This document shows, piece by piece, positions 20,740 through 29,962 of a DNA stretch of 64,000 nt. The notes below the pieces were generated by a model, which worked only from the letters and a program-made list of their open reading frames with translations, did not search any database and had not been told where the DNA came from. Every line of letters begins with the position of its first letter. The stretch's first letter is position 1. Where the stretch lies: contig NZ_BFBP01000011.1 of the NCBI RefSeq assembly GCF_003112695.1, forward strand, positions 402,840 to 466,839, written 5' to 3'. The DNA is from Azospira sp. I13 (GTDB lineage Bacteria > Pseudomonadota > Gammaproteobacteria > Burkholderiales > Rhodocyclaceae). The position numbers were made by a program, and so were the translations under genes.

Positions 20740-23247
20740 ATGGCACCCGAACAGGCCCAAGCCCTGCTGCCCCACCCGGACAGCGCCGCCAGCGACTTCG
20801 AGCTGGCCGGCCAGCTTTGCCACAACCTGCTGCTGCGGGATGGGGAAATCGATGTCGGCCCCCTTGCCGCCCTCTGCCGCAATGCCCTGGCCAGCCCGGA
20901 AGGCGAGCTGTTCCTGGCCGGCACCGACGGCACCTTGAACCTCCCCGCCCAGGCCGCGCCCTGGCGGGACCTGCTGGAAGACGCCCGCCGCTCCGGCAAC
21001 CTGACGGCCCGGCCGGATGCCCTGGCCTGCCCCCTGAGCTTCCGCAACCAGTTGCTGGGCCTACTTCTGGTGAGCGGCAAGGCAGAAGGCTACGGCGAGG
21101 CAGACCAGCGGCGCTGCGCCCATCTGACTGCCTTGCTGGCCGGCGGCCTGCACGCCCGCCTGGCCTTCAACCGGCGCCAGCAAGACCTGGCCCGCATGGA
21201 AGCCAAGGTAGAGGAACAAAGCCAGATCCTCGACCACATTCACGACTCGGTCATCACCATGGACCTGTCGGGCTACATCACCGGCTGGAACAAGGGCGCC
21301 GAGCGCCTCTTCGGCTACGGGCCGGAGGAAGCCCTGGGCCGCCACATCCTTTTCCTCTACGCCGATGACGGCAGTGAAACCCTGGAGGAGGAAGACGACC
21401 TTTTCTACAACGCCTTCCTCGACCACGGCCGTCGGGAATTCGAGGTGCGCCGGCGCAAGAAATCCGGCGAGACCTTCTGGGCCAGCGTCTCCCTTTCCAT
21501 CTCCCGCAACGACGCGGGCCAGCCCGCCGGCCTTATCGGCTACCTGGTGGACATCACCGGCCAGCTGGAGCGGGAAGAAAAGCTGCGCCTGCACGCCAAG
21601 ATTTTCGAGCACAACAGCGAGGCGGTCATCGTCACCGATGCCATGCAGCGCATCCTCTCGGTGAACCGGGCCTTCTGCAATATCACCGGTTTCGCCGAGG
21701 AGGAAGTGGCCGGCGCCCTGCCCTCCCTGCTCCAGCCCACCCGGGACGACCCCCAACTGGCGGCGGAAATCCAGATGGCCCTGGCCTCCTCCGGCGCCTG
21801 GCAGGGGGAGTTGTGGGACCGGCGCAAGGGCGGCGACACCTACCCGGTGTGGGTGGCCATCAGCTCCGTCAAGAACACCCGGGGCGTACTCAGCCATTAC
21901 TTCCTCGTCTTCTCGGATATTTCCGAGCGCAAGGAGGCGGAACGGCAGATCTACCGCCTGGCCTATTACGACGCCCTCACCGGCCTGCCCAACCGCTCCC
22001 TGCTCTTCTCCCTGCTTGAGCAGGCCCTCATCGAGGCCCAGCGTAACCAGGCCCACGGGGCGGTGTTGTTCATCGACCTGGACCGCTTCAAGGCGGTGAA
22101 CGACTCCTTCGGCCACTCGGCCGCCGACACCCTGCTCAAGGAAGTGGCCCGGCGCCTGCAGGAAACCCTGCGGGCCGAGGATGTGGTGGCCCGCCTGGGA
22201 GGCGATGAATTCATCGTCGCCCTGTTCGACATCACCAAGCGGGAACATGCCGACATTGTCGGCCACAAGATTCTCGCCGCCCTGGCCGAGCCCTTCATCA
22301 TCGAGCACCACGAGGTGCTGCTCAGCGCCAGCGTCGGCATCGCTGTCTTCCCGGACGACGGGCGGGATGCGGAAAGCCTGCTGCGCAATGCCGATACGGC
22401 CATGTACCGGGCCAAGCAGGGCAACAGCGGCCAGCTGTTCTATTCCCAGGAAATGAACCTACGCTCCCTGGAGCGGCTGAAGCTGGAAAACGGCCTGCGC
22501 CGCGCCCTGGAACGCAAGGAATTCCGTCTCTACTACCAGCCCCAGGTGGAGCTGGCCACGGGCCGCATTGTCGGCGCCGAGGCCCTGATCCGCTGGCACC
22601 ACCCGGAACTGGGCCTGGTGCCCCCCAATGATTTCATTCCCCTGGCGGAAGAAACGGGCCTCATCAACGCCATCGGCGAATGGGTGCTCGATGCGGCCTG
22701 CGCCCAGGGCAGCCAGTGGCGGGAGCGGGGCCACGAAGACCTGACCATTGCCGTCAATCTCTCGCCCCGCCAGTTTCGCCCCGGGCTTTCCCAACGGGTG
22801 GCGGACACCCTGGCCCGCCACGATTTCCCGGGTGAAAACCTGGAACTGGAAATCACCGAGAGCATGCTGATGCACAACTCGGAAAGCATCATCCAGATGC
22901 TGGAAGAGTTCCAGGGCGCCGGCGTGCGCCTGGCCCTGGACGATTTCGGCACGGGCTATTCCAGCCTGGCCTACCTGAAGAAATTCCCCCTCGACAACCT
23001 CAAGATCGACCGTTCCTTCGTCAGCGGCATTCCCCACGACAGCGATGACTCGGCCATCGCCCGGGCCATCATCAGCATGGCCAAGAACCTGCGTCTGCTG
23101 GTCATCGCCGAAGGGGTGGAAACGGAAGCGCAGCTCGAATTCCTGCGGGAATCCGGCTGCGATGAAATCCAGGGTTATCTCTTCAGCCCGCCGGTGCCGC
23201 CGGAAGACTTCCTCATCCTGCTGGAACGGGCCAACGGCAACCTCTGA
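20740..23247 (+). CDS. PAS-PAS-GGDEF-EAL c-di-GMP enzyme
   Basis: An 835-residue cytoplasmic protein without membrane segments. Residues about 1-150 form a GAF-like region. Two PAS domains follow (about 160-285 and 285-405), each ending in a PAC-type segment. The GGDEF domain (about 410-575) has intact RLGGDEF with an RAED inhibitory site five residues before it. The EAL domain (about 585-835) has AEALIRWHHPELG and DDFGTGYSSL, both intact. It may therefore both make and degrade c-di-GMP, with the PAS domains sensing the signal. It is downstream of and close to the HDOD protein. Confidence 0.9.
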   Translation: MAPEQAQALLPHPDSAASDFELAGQLCHNLLLRDGEIDVGPLAALCRNALASPEGELFLAGTDGTLNLPAQAAPWRDLLEDARRSGNLTARPDALACPLSFRNQLLGLLLVSGKAEGYGEADQRRCAHLTALLAGGLHARLAFNRRQQDLARMEAKVEEQSQILDHIHDSVITMDLSGYITGWNKGAERLFGYGPEEALGRHILFLYADDGSETLEEEDDLFYNAFLDHGRREFEVRRRKKSGETFWASVSLSISRNDAGQPAGLIGYLVDITGQLEREEKLRLHAKIFEHNSEAVIVTDAMQRILSVNRAFCNITGFAEEEVAGALPSLLQPTRDDPQLAAEIQMALASSGAWQGELWDRRKGGDTYPVWVAISSVKNTRGVLSHYFLVFSDISERKEAERQIYRLAYYDALTGLPNRSLLFSLLEQALIEAQRNQAHGAVLFIDLDRFKAVNDSFGHSAADTLLKEVARRLQETLRAEDVVARLGGDEFIVALFDITKREHADIVGHKILAALAEPFIIEHHEVLLSASVGIAVFPDDGRDAESLLRNADTAMYRAKQGNSGQLFYSQEMNLRSLERLKLENGLRRALERKEFRLYYQPQVELATGRIVGAEALIRWHHPELGLVPPNDFIPLAEETGLINAIGEWVLDAACAQGSQWRERGHEDLTIAVNLSPRQFRPGLSQRVADTLARHDFPGENLELEITESMLMHNSESIIQMLEEFQGAGVRLALDDFGTGYSSLAYLKKFPLDNLKIDRSFVSGIPHDSDDSAIARAIISMAKNLRLLVIAEGVETEAQLEFLRESGCDEIQGYLFSPPVPPEDFLILLERANGNL

Positions 23248-23418
23248 GACTTGCCCCGACCCTTGTGTTCCATCCCTACGTTGTAACTGCCTTCCCGGCT
23301 GCATTCGGCCGCATATGCACTTCACCGGCTTCCGCCATAACCCGTTGTTTTCCCCCCCTTCCCGCATCGCTGCCCCAGGCCCAGCCATTCTCGGCCAGGC
23401 CCGGCAACGGCGGCAAAA

Positions 23419-24735
23419 TCAGGCGGCAGGCGGTTCCACGGGTTCGGCGCGGCTGAGCAGCACCTTGTCTACCCGGTTCTTGTCCATATCCACCACCTCG
23501 AAGCGCCAGCCCGCCAGGATGAAGTGATCCGCCTCCTGGGGTACCCGGCCGAGCTGGTGCATGACCAGGCCGCCCAGGGTGTGGAAGGCATTTTCGTCTT
23601 CACCGGGCAGGTCTTCCTTCACTTCCAGTTCGGACTTCAGGCGCTCGATACCCAGACCGCCATCCATCAGGTAGGAGCCGTCTTCCCGCTGCACCACTTC
23701 CTGCTCGGCGTCGTCGTCCTGGCTCGGCATGTCGCCGACGATGGCTGCCAGTACGTCATTGAGGGTCACCAGACCCTGTACTTCGCCGTATTCGTCGATC
23801 ACCAGGGCAAACTGGGAGCGGTTGCGGCGCAGGGATTCCAGCAGGTGGGTAGTGGTGACACTCTCCGGCACGTAGACCGGAGGCCGCAGGGCCTTTTCCA
23901 CCGTGGACACGTTGAAGGGAGCGTGTTCCAGCACCGGCTTGAGCAGGTCGCCCCGCTGCAGCACCCCCAGCACCTGGTCCAGGCCATCGCGGCAGACCAC
24001 CACGCGGGCGTAGGGGCACTCGGCTACCTGACGGCTTACCTCGGCTTCTTCCTCCGCCAGATCCACCAGGTACATGTCCTTGCGCGGCGTCATGATGGCC
24101 GCCACACGCTGCTCGTCCAGACGCAGCACGTTGGAGACGATCTCCTGCTCGCTTTCGTGGAAGACGCCGGCCTCGGCGCCCTGGCCCATCAGGACCTTGA
24201 TTTCGTCGTCAGTGACCGGCGGCTCGTCGCTGCGGCGGGCCCCGAAGACGCGCAGGATGGTGGCGCTGGAGGCTGAGAACAGCCACACCAGGGGAGCCGT
24301 CAGGCGCGACAGCCAGCCCATGGGCCGGGCCACCAGGGAAGCAATGCCTTCCGGGCTGAGCAGGGCCAGTTGCTTGGGCACCAGTTCGCCGATGACCACG
24401 GAGAGGTAGGTCAGCAGCACCACGGTGACGGAAAGGGCAATGATCCGGGCGTATTCGCCGGGCAGGGACGACTGGGACAGCCACTGGGTCAGGGGGTCGG
24501 CCAGGGCAGCCTCGCCCACCGCACCGCTGAGAATGCCGATGGAGGTAATGCCCACCTGGATGGTGGACAGGAAGCGGGAGGGTTCGTTGTGCAGCTTCAG
24601 GGCAGCGTCGGCCCCCAGGCTGCCGTCTTCGGCGAGGCGCTGCAAACGGGCCTTGCGCGAGGACACGACGGCGATTTCGGACATGGCGAAAACGCCGTTC
24701 AACACGATCAACAACAGGATGATGCCTAGATCCAT
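23419..24735 (-). CDS. CNNM/CorC (HlyC) family transporter with CBS pair
   Basis: A 438-residue membrane protein, likely in Mg2+/Co2+ homeostasis. The N-terminal CNNM domain has about three to four transmembrane segments (ILLLIVLNGVFAMSEIAVVSSRK, then GITSIGILSGAVGEAALADPL, then VTVVLLTYLSVVIGELVPK). A CBS pair follows (about 205-330, with IMTPRKDMYLVDL and FALVIDEYGEVQGLVTLNDVL). A CorC_HlyC accessory domain ends the protein. The frame is open to 24888, but the ATG at 24735 gives the family N-terminus MDLGIILLL. It is convergent with the GGDEF-EAL gene. Confidence 0.88.
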   Translation of the reverse strand: MDLGIILLLIVLNGVFAMSEIAVVSSRKARLQRLAEDGSLGADAALKLHNEPSRFLSTIQVGITSIGILSGAVGEAALADPLTQWLSQSSLPGEYARIIALSVTVVLLTYLSVVIGELVPKQLALLSPEGIASLVARPMGWLSRLTAPLVWLFSASSATILRVFGARRSDEPPVTDDEIKVLMGQGAEAGVFHESEQEIVSNVLRLDEQRVAAIMTPRKDMYLVDLAEEEAEVSRQVAECPYARVVVCRDGLDQVLGVLQRGDLLKPVLEHAPFNVSTVEKALRPPVYVPESVTTTHLLESLRRNRSQFALVIDEYGEVQGLVTLNDVLAAIVGDMPSQDDDAEQEVVQREDGSYLMDGGLGIERLKSELEVKEDLPGEDENAFHTLGGLVMHQLGRVPQEADHFILAGWRFEVVDMDKNRVDKVLLSRAEPVEPPAA

Positions 24736-24921
24736 ACAGGGCCGCGACCACCGTTTCCGGAGCGGCTCGGGAGTGACGAAGCCGTAAAGATAGCATTTAT
24801 CGGGCCAGCCCGGCCATGGGCAAGGCCGGCCCGCGGTCGGGAAACGGCCGGAGCAGAGGGCCGGATTGAGGGCTGCCCGGGCCCTCAATCCGGCTGGAGT
24901 CCGGCTGAAAGCCGGCCCCGG

Positions 24922-25242
24922 TCAGGCGCCAGTGGTCAGCTTCAGGCCCACCAGCCCCACCGTGATCATCCCCAGGCTGAGCAAGCGCCCGATATTGGCC
25001 GGCTCGTCGAAAAGCACGATGCCCAGGAGCGCCGTGCCGACGGCGCCGACGCCGACCCAGATGGCGTAGGCCGTGCCCACCGGCAGGCTGCGCATGGCCA
25101 GGCCCAGCAGGCCGAGACTGACGGCCATGGCCGTAACGGTGCCCAGGGTGGGCCAGAGGCGGGTGAAGCCTTCGGTGTATTTGAGGCCGACGGCCCAGAC
25201 GATTTCAAAGAGGCCGGCAAGAAAGAGCAGCGCCCAGTTCAT
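24922..25242 (-). CDS. Gdx/SugE small multidrug resistance-type guanidinium exporter
   Basis: A 106-residue inner-membrane protein with four transmembrane helices. The conserved glutamate is in [16 protein letters not shown] in helix 1. The helix-1 GLFEIVWA pattern is characteristic of the SugE/Gdx branch rather than EmrE. Gdx proteins export guanidinium in exchange for protons. A guanidine-II riboswitch immediately upstream (25263-25309) supports this. GAGG is seven bases before the ATG. Transcription is monocistronic as far as can be seen. Confidence 0.92.
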   Translation of the reverse strand: MNWALLFLAGLFEIVWAVGLKYTEGFTRLWPTLGTVTAMAVSLGLLGLAMRSLPVGTAYAIWVGVGAVGTALLGIVLFDEPANIGRLLSLGMITVGLVGLKLTTGA

Positions 25243-25262
25243 GGTGTTACCTCATGAAGGAT

Positions 25263-25309
25263 GGGGCCGTCCCCGATGTGAAGGGTAGAAGCGGGGTCGT
25301 CCCTGCTTC
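25263..25309 (-). ncRNA. Guanidine-II (mini-ykkC) riboswitch upstream of gdx
   Basis: Read on the minus strand, two adjacent hairpins have the ACGR tetraloops that define this class. The first (25309-25288) has arms GAAGCAGGG/CCCCGCTTC with one mismatch and loop ACGA. The second (25274-25263) is GGGG-ACGG-CCCC. A 13 nt linker separates them. The second hairpin ends about ten bases before the GAGG ribosome binding site of gdx, so control of translation is plausible. The class senses guanidinium and is known upstream of SugE/Gdx genes. Confidence 0.85.
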
Positions 25310-25328
25310 CGTGCTGCGTGGCCGGTCA

Positions 25329-25373
25329 TCCTAGCAAAAAGGCCGGGCTTTGGCCCATTTTTGCTAGGACAGG
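25329..25373. terminator. Probable bidirectional terminator
   Basis: A long stem TCCTAGCAAAAAGGCC (from 25329) pairs with GGCCCATTTTTGCTAGGA (to 25369), with a two-base bulge and a G-rich loop. The A-run and T-run flank the GC core, so it can terminate in either direction. It separates the GIY-YIG gene (ending at 25396, minus) from the guanidine riboswitch. Confidence 0.6.
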
Positions 25374-25395
25374 CCCGGACGACCCGATCGCCCCT

Positions 25396-25752
25396 TCAGC
25401 CCAGATACTTGAGATGGCTGCCGCAGCCTGCCCGGCAGTCGCTGCTGCCAAAGCCGGGGACCGGCACCGAGCCCGGCATGTTGCGGTTGATCAGGCATTC
25501 CGGCTCGTCGAAGAGGCGGGTACCCGCCACCGTCACCCCCGGCGCCGTCAGCAGGTAGTCGATATGCCAGTGCAGGCGCTTCTTCGGGGCCAGATGGCGG
25601 GCTACCCGGGCAGCAATGTTGCGCCGGGCCGAGCCGGTATAAACATAGCGCCCGGCCGGGAAATGGCAGAGGCCCAGACGGCCCACCACCACGTCGATGG
25701 CGACGGCCACTTCAATCAACAACTGGTAGGTGGGTGGTGCCGCCTCAGGCAT
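25396..25752 (-). CDS. GIY-YIG family protein (DUF123)
   Basis: A 118-residue protein. It resembles the DUF123 family, related to the GIY-YIG nuclease fold: LCHFPAGRYVYTGSARRNIAARVARHL supplies the GxYxYxGSA-type motif near residue 35. HWHIDYLL near residue 61 and a Cys-containing tail (ECLINR, CRAGCGSHLKYLG) follow. The biochemical role of these small proteins is not established. The start overlaps the end of the upstream MBL gene by eight bases, so the two are cotranscribed. Confidence 0.75.
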   Translation of the reverse strand: MPEAAPPTYQLLIEVAVAIDVVVGRLGLCHFPAGRYVYTGSARRNIAARVARHLAPKKRLHWHIDYLLTAPGVTVAGTRLFDEPECLINRNMPGSVPVPGFGSSDCRAGCGSHLKYLG

Positions 25753-26383
25753 CGTCGCCGACGAAGGGATTGCTCCGGCGTTCCCGGCCGAAAGTGGAAT
25801 TGGGGCCGTGGCCGGGGATGAACTCCACGGTATCGCCTAGGGGGAAAAGACCTTCCCGGATGGAACGGATCAGGGTGTCGTAGTCGCCCTTGGGGAAATC
25901 CGTGCGGCCAATGGAGCCGGCGAAGAGCACGTCCCCCACCATGGCCACCTGGCTAGGGCGGTGGAAGAAGACCACATGGCCCGGGGTGTGGCCGGGGCAG
26001 TGCAGCACCTCCAGGGTGAGGTTGCCCACCTGCACCGTGTCGCCGCCCTTCAACCAGCGGTCGGGCGTAAAGCTGCGCACGTCGGGAAAGCCGAACATCT
26101 TGGATTGCTGGGGCATGCCATCGATCCAGAAACGATCTTCCTCCCCCGGACCTTCCACCGGAATATGCAGTTGCTCGGCCAGCTCGGCGACACCGCCGGC
26201 ATGGTCGATATGACCGTGGGTGACGAGGATTTTCTCCAGAGTCACACCATGGCGCTGGGCCGCGGCCAGGATGCGCTCCAGGTTGCCGCCCGGGTCCACG
26301 GCGGCCCCCTTCATGGTTTCCGGGCACCACAGCAGGGTGCAGTTCTGTTCAAAAGGGGTGACGGGAACGACGTCGTATTTCAT
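25745..26383 (-). CDS. Metallo-beta-lactamase fold hydrolase, YcbL-like (glyoxalase II family)
   Basis: A 212-residue cytoplasmic hydrolase, probably acting on thioesters such as S-lactoylglutathione. Metal ligands are THGHIDH near residue 55, the histidine in CPGHTPGH near residue 132, the aspartate in VGDVLFAGSIGRTDF near residue 150 and the histidine in IPGHGP near residue 190. Length matches the short YcbL type, which lacks the C-terminal substrate domain of GloB. It follows the large GGDEF-EAL gene by 30 bp in the same direction. Confidence 0.88.
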   Translation of the reverse strand: MKYDVVPVTPFEQNCTLLWCPETMKGAAVDPGGNLERILAAAQRHGVTLEKILVTHGHIDHAGGVAELAEQLHIPVEGPGEEDRFWIDGMPQQSKMFGFPDVRSFTPDRWLKGGDTVQVGNLTLEVLHCPGHTPGHVVFFHRPSQVAMVGDVLFAGSIGRTDFPKGDYDTLIRSIREGLFPLGDTVEFIPGHGPNSTFGRERRSNPFVGDDA

Positions 26384-26413
26384 GGCGGGAAGGCTCGGTT
26401 ATCAATCGAAAAA

Positions 26414-29400
26414 TCAGGGTCCGGCCGGCAGGTCATCGGCGGAAGGGGCCGCCACCGCCCGCGGGTCGCGCTGGGACATGATGGCGGTTTGCAGGGCATC
26501 CAGTTCGGCCAGGAGGCGTCGGCCGCCCTGGCGCAGCTCGGGCACCAGCGCCCGGGCTTCACGGTGGGCGCCCTCCAGCAGCAGCTGGGTCGCCTCCCGG
26601 GCCAGTTCGTGGATGGCCCGGTGGGGTTCGTCCAGGTCGCCATAGCAGGGCAAATGGCCATAGCTGATGCGGCCCGGGCCCTGGTACCAGGCGCCAAAGC
26701 GGCAGTGGGTATGGTCCCCGGGCTCCGGCGGCAGGGCCATGGCGTCCCCCAACTCCAGGGCCTGGGCCAGCAGGTCGATCCAGCGCCGGTGTTCCACCTC
26801 GGCGGCGATGAGGGGGAAATCCTCCCGCAACCATTGCTGGGCGGCAGCTTCCACCCAGCGGGGGTCGGGCTCGAAGGCAGCAGCCCATGCCGGCACGTCC
26901 GCCGCCGGCATGGGCCGGGCGATGGCGTAGCCCTGGGCATGCAAACAGCCCAGGCGCAGCAGCATGACGCCGTGCTCGACAGTCTCCATGCCTTCGGCCA
27001 CCACACTGCGCTGGAAGGCGGTGGTCAGGCCCACCACCCCTTCGACGATGGCCAGGGCCTCCGGGTCGTGCAGCATGTCGCGCACGAAGGACTGGTCGAT
27101 CTTCAGGGTGCGGGCCGGCAGGCTCTTGAAGTAGGAGAGGGAGGAATAGCCGGTGCCGAAATCGTCCAGGGCAAACCCCACCCCGAGGCGCTGGCAGGCG
27201 GCGATGACCAGGCTCACCTGGCCCACGTCCTCCAGGGCGGCGGTTTCGAGGATCTCCAGCTCCAGCAGGCGGGCCGGCACCCCGGGATGCCGCCCCAGGG
27301 CCCGTTGCAGACGGGGCAGGAAATCGGGCTGCTGCAGGTGGCGGGCAGCGATATTGACGCTGACCGGGTAATCCCAACCCAGGGCCTGCCAGTCCTCCAG
27401 CTGGGCCAGGGCCTCGGCGATGACCCAGTCACCGATGGCGACGATGAGATCGCTCTCCTCCAGGTCGCCGAGGAAGGCGGCGGGGGCCAGCAGGCCCCGC
27501 TCCGGGTGCTGCCAGCGCAGCAGGGCCTCGAAGCCGACGATGAGGCCGGAGCAGAGATTGACCTTGGGCTGGTAGTAAAGACGGAACTCGCCGCGGCGCA
27601 GGGCCTGGTCCGCCGCGGCGATGGCCTCCCGGCGGTTGCGGGCCCGGCTATCCTGCTCGGTGTCGAAAATCTGGTAGCGGTTGCGGCCGGACTGCTTGGC
27701 GCCGTACATGGCCTGGTCGGCATGGCGCACCAGGGTGTCGGCATCGGCATCGTCGGTGGGGAAAATGGTCACCCCGATACTGCCGGAGATGCTCACCATC
27801 TGGCCTTCCAGGGCGAAGGGCCGGGCCAGGGAGGCAAGCAGGCGCTCCAGAATCTGCTCCAGCTCGGAATCGCTGGAGAGGTCGTTGAGCAGCAGCACGA
27901 ACTCATCGCCCCCCAGGCGGGCCGCCGTATCGCCGCCCCGCAAGGAATGGCGCAGGCGCTCGGCCACGTCCATGAGCAGGCGGTCGCCGGCCTGGTGGCC
28001 CTGGCGGTCGTTGACCGCCTTGAAGCCGTCCAGATCCAGGTAGCACACCGCCAGCAGCTTGCCCCGGCGGCGGGCCTGGGCCATGGCCAGGTGCAGGCGG
28101 TCGCTCATCAGGGTGCGGTTGGGCAGGCCGGTGAGGGCGTCGTAATGGGCCAGGCGCTCCAGGCGGCGCTGGTTTTCCTTTTGCTGGGTGATGTCGGAAA
28201 AAACGCCGACAAAGTGGATCAGCTGGTCGGTTTCATCGCGCACGGCGCTGATGGACATCAGCACCACGGTGACGGAGCCGGCCTTGGTACGGTTCCACAA
28301 TTCGCCCTGCCAGAAGCCCTGGTTCTCCACCTTGGCGAACAGCTCGCGGAAAAAGGTGGGATCGTGGTGGCCGGAATTGAGGATGCGGGCCGGACAGCCC
28401 ACCGCCTCCTCCCGGGTGTAGCCGGTGAGGACGGTGAAAGCCGGGTTCACATCGACGATGGTGCCCCGGGGGTCGGTGATAAGGATGCCGTCCTGGCTGC
28501 TCTGGAAGACGCTGGCGGCCACCCGGCGCTGTTCCTCGCCCCGCTTGCGCTCGGTGATGTCGCGGCCTTCCGCCAGCAGCTGCAGGGGCTTGCCCGGCTC
28601 GTCGGTGACGGCCTTGAGGATGAAGTCGATATAGCGCAGTTCGCCCTGGTGGCTGGGGTGGGAGACCTCGAAATGCAGGGTCTCGCCGCCGCCCGCCACC
28701 TGCAGCACGGCCTGGCGGATGCGCTCCTGCAATTGTGGATCGTGGTCCCACCAGGGGGTTTCCCAGAACAACCGGCCGAGCACGGCGGATTCGTCGCAGC
28801 CGATGAGGGACAGGGCCGACTGATTGGCCTCCAGCAGTCGCCCCTCCAGATCCATGATGCCGATCAGCTCGCTGGTCTGGTCGAAAACGGCGCTCAGGCG
28901 CAGGCGGCTTTCCTTCAGTTCGGCCCGGGCAGTCTGGCCTTCCCGCAGCACGAATTCCAGGTAGTCGCCCTCCAGCTGGCTGACCACATCATGCTCCGAC
29001 ACCACTCCGGCCACCCGGCCCTCCCCATCCACCACCACCAGATGGCGCACGTGTTCCCGCTGCATGCGATCCACCGCCTGGCTGAGGGGCATGCTCTCGG
29101 GAATGCTCAGCACCGGCCGACTCATCACGTCCGAAAGCGGCAAGGCCAGGCTTTCCCGACCGCGGCGGAAGAGGCGCAGGGCATCCCGCTCGGTGACGAT
29201 ACCCAGGGGGCGGGCATCCTCGGTGACCAGGATGCAGCGCAGCCCCTGGGTCGACATCAGGGAAAGGGCCTGGCTTACCGGGGCATCGGGCCCCAGCTGG
29301 GGCACCTGCCCCTGCATGACGGCCCCCACATCCCGCCAGCGCTGGAAAAAGGCGGCGCCCAGGTGGAAGCGGAAATCGCTCTCGCTGACCACGCCGACGG

Positions 29401-29728
29401 GCTGGCCATCGTCACCGGTGACCAGCAGGTGGCGGATGCCCTGCTCGGCCAGCAGGTGATAGGCGTGATGCACGGAAAGCCGGGAATCGGCCGCCAGCAC
29501 AGGGGAACTCATGATGCGGGCGACGCTTTCGCCACCTTCCACGGCACCCGCCAGGGCCTTGAGGATGTCCCGCTCGGTGACGATGCCCACGGCCGCCCCG
29601 TCTTCCAGCACCAGCAGGGAGCTGATACGGGCGGTTTCCATGATTTCCGCCGCCGCCAGGAGACTGGTGTCGAGATCCACCTCGACGATATTCCAGGTCA
29701 TCAGGTCGGCAAGGGTGCGGTCGGACAT
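26414..29728 (-). CDS. CBS-CBS-PAS-PAS-GGDEF-EAL-CZB c-di-GMP protein
   Basis: A 1104-residue soluble signalling protein. Four CBS motifs (about 1-250) form two pairs. Two PAS domains follow (about 265-390 and 390-510). The GGDEF domain (about 515-680) has RLGGDEF with an RGGD inhibitory site. The EAL domain (about 690-940) has GFEALLRWQHPERG and DDFGTGYSS. The last about 150 residues contain HCRFGAWYQGPG with further histidines downstream (LDEPHRAIHEL), matching a zinc-binding CZB domain. The combination suggests input from adenine nucleotides (CBS), a PAS ligand and zinc or redox state (CZB). It may be bifunctional. The gene is divergent from norC. Confidence 0.88.
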   Translation of the reverse strand: MSDRTLADLMTWNIVEVDLDTSLLAAAEIMETARISSLLVLEDGAAVGIVTERDILKALAGAVEGGESVARIMSSPVLAADSRLSVHHAYHLLAEQGIRHLLVTGDDGQPVGVVSESDFRFHLGAAFFQRWRDVGAVMQGQVPQLGPDAPVSQALSLMSTQGLRCILVTEDARPLGIVTERDALRLFRRGRESLALPLSDVMSRPVLSIPESMPLSQAVDRMQREHVRHLVVVDGEGRVAGVVSEHDVVSQLEGDYLEFVLREGQTARAELKESRLRLSAVFDQTSELIGIMDLEGRLLEANQSALSLIGCDESAVLGRLFWETPWWDHDPQLQERIRQAVLQVAGGGETLHFEVSHPSHQGELRYIDFILKAVTDEPGKPLQLLAEGRDITERKRGEEQRRVAASVFQSSQDGILITDPRGTIVDVNPAFTVLTGYTREEAVGCPARILNSGHHDPTFFRELFAKVENQGFWQGELWNRTKAGSVTVVLMSISAVRDETDQLIHFVGVFSDITQQKENQRRLERLAHYDALTGLPNRTLMSDRLHLAMAQARRRGKLLAVCYLDLDGFKAVNDRQGHQAGDRLLMDVAERLRHSLRGGDTAARLGGDEFVLLLNDLSSDSELEQILERLLASLARPFALEGQMVSISGSIGVTIFPTDDADADTLVRHADQAMYGAKQSGRNRYQIFDTEQDSRARNRREAIAAADQALRRGEFRLYYQPKVNLCSGLIVGFEALLRWQHPERGLLAPAAFLGDLEESDLIVAIGDWVIAEALAQLEDWQALGWDYPVSVNIAARHLQQPDFLPRLQRALGRHPGVPARLLELEILETAALEDVGQVSLVIAACQRLGVGFALDDFGTGYSSLSYFKSLPARTLKIDQSFVRDMLHDPEALAIVEGVVGLTTAFQRSVVAEGMETVEHGVMLLRLGCLHAQGYAIARPMPAADVPAWAAAFEPDPRWVEAAAQQWLREDFPLIAAEVEHRRWIDLLAQALELGDAMALPPEPGDHTHCRFGAWYQGPGRISYGHLPCYGDLDEPHRAIHELAREATQLLLEGAHREARALVPELRQGGRRLLAELDALQTAIMSQRDPRAVAAPSADDLPAGP

Positions 29729-29866
29729 GGGGAAAGCCGGAAAGGGAGGGAAAGGCCGATTCTAAAGGCAGCCCCCGGGTTTCCCAAGCCAAGGGGGCGA
29801 AAACTGGACTTTTTTAACGTCTAATCCGGCAAAAACACCGCCCCGTAAGGGCTCCCGCCGGCCTTT

Positions 29867-29909
29867 TTGATTCACATCATGGTGGTGGGATATCCCCAAT
29901 CGCTAACCT
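29867..29909 (+). promoter_or_regulatory. Dnr/FNR-type promoter of norCB
   Basis: TTGAT-TCAC-ATCAT at 29867-29880 matches the FNR/Dnr consensus TTGAT-N4-ATCAA at nine of ten fixed positions. A -10-like TAACCT at 29904-29909 starts about 30 bp after the box centre, the class II arrangement. The predicted start is near 29915, giving a leader of about 48 nt that holds an AAGGAGG ribosome binding site. Confidence 0.75.
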
Positions 29910-29962
29910 CCGCCTGCCGTGTTCCAAGTTTATTTTTTTCCTCGTATTGAAAGGAGGGCAGC

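Noticed and set aside
25961-29824. A 3.8 kb open frame on the plus strand opposite the CBS-PAS-GGDEF-EAL-CZB gene
   Set aside because: The translation is low-complexity (Gly/Gln/His/Ala-rich) with no domain, as expected for the antisense of a GC-rich gene. The minus-strand frame has five recognisable domain types.
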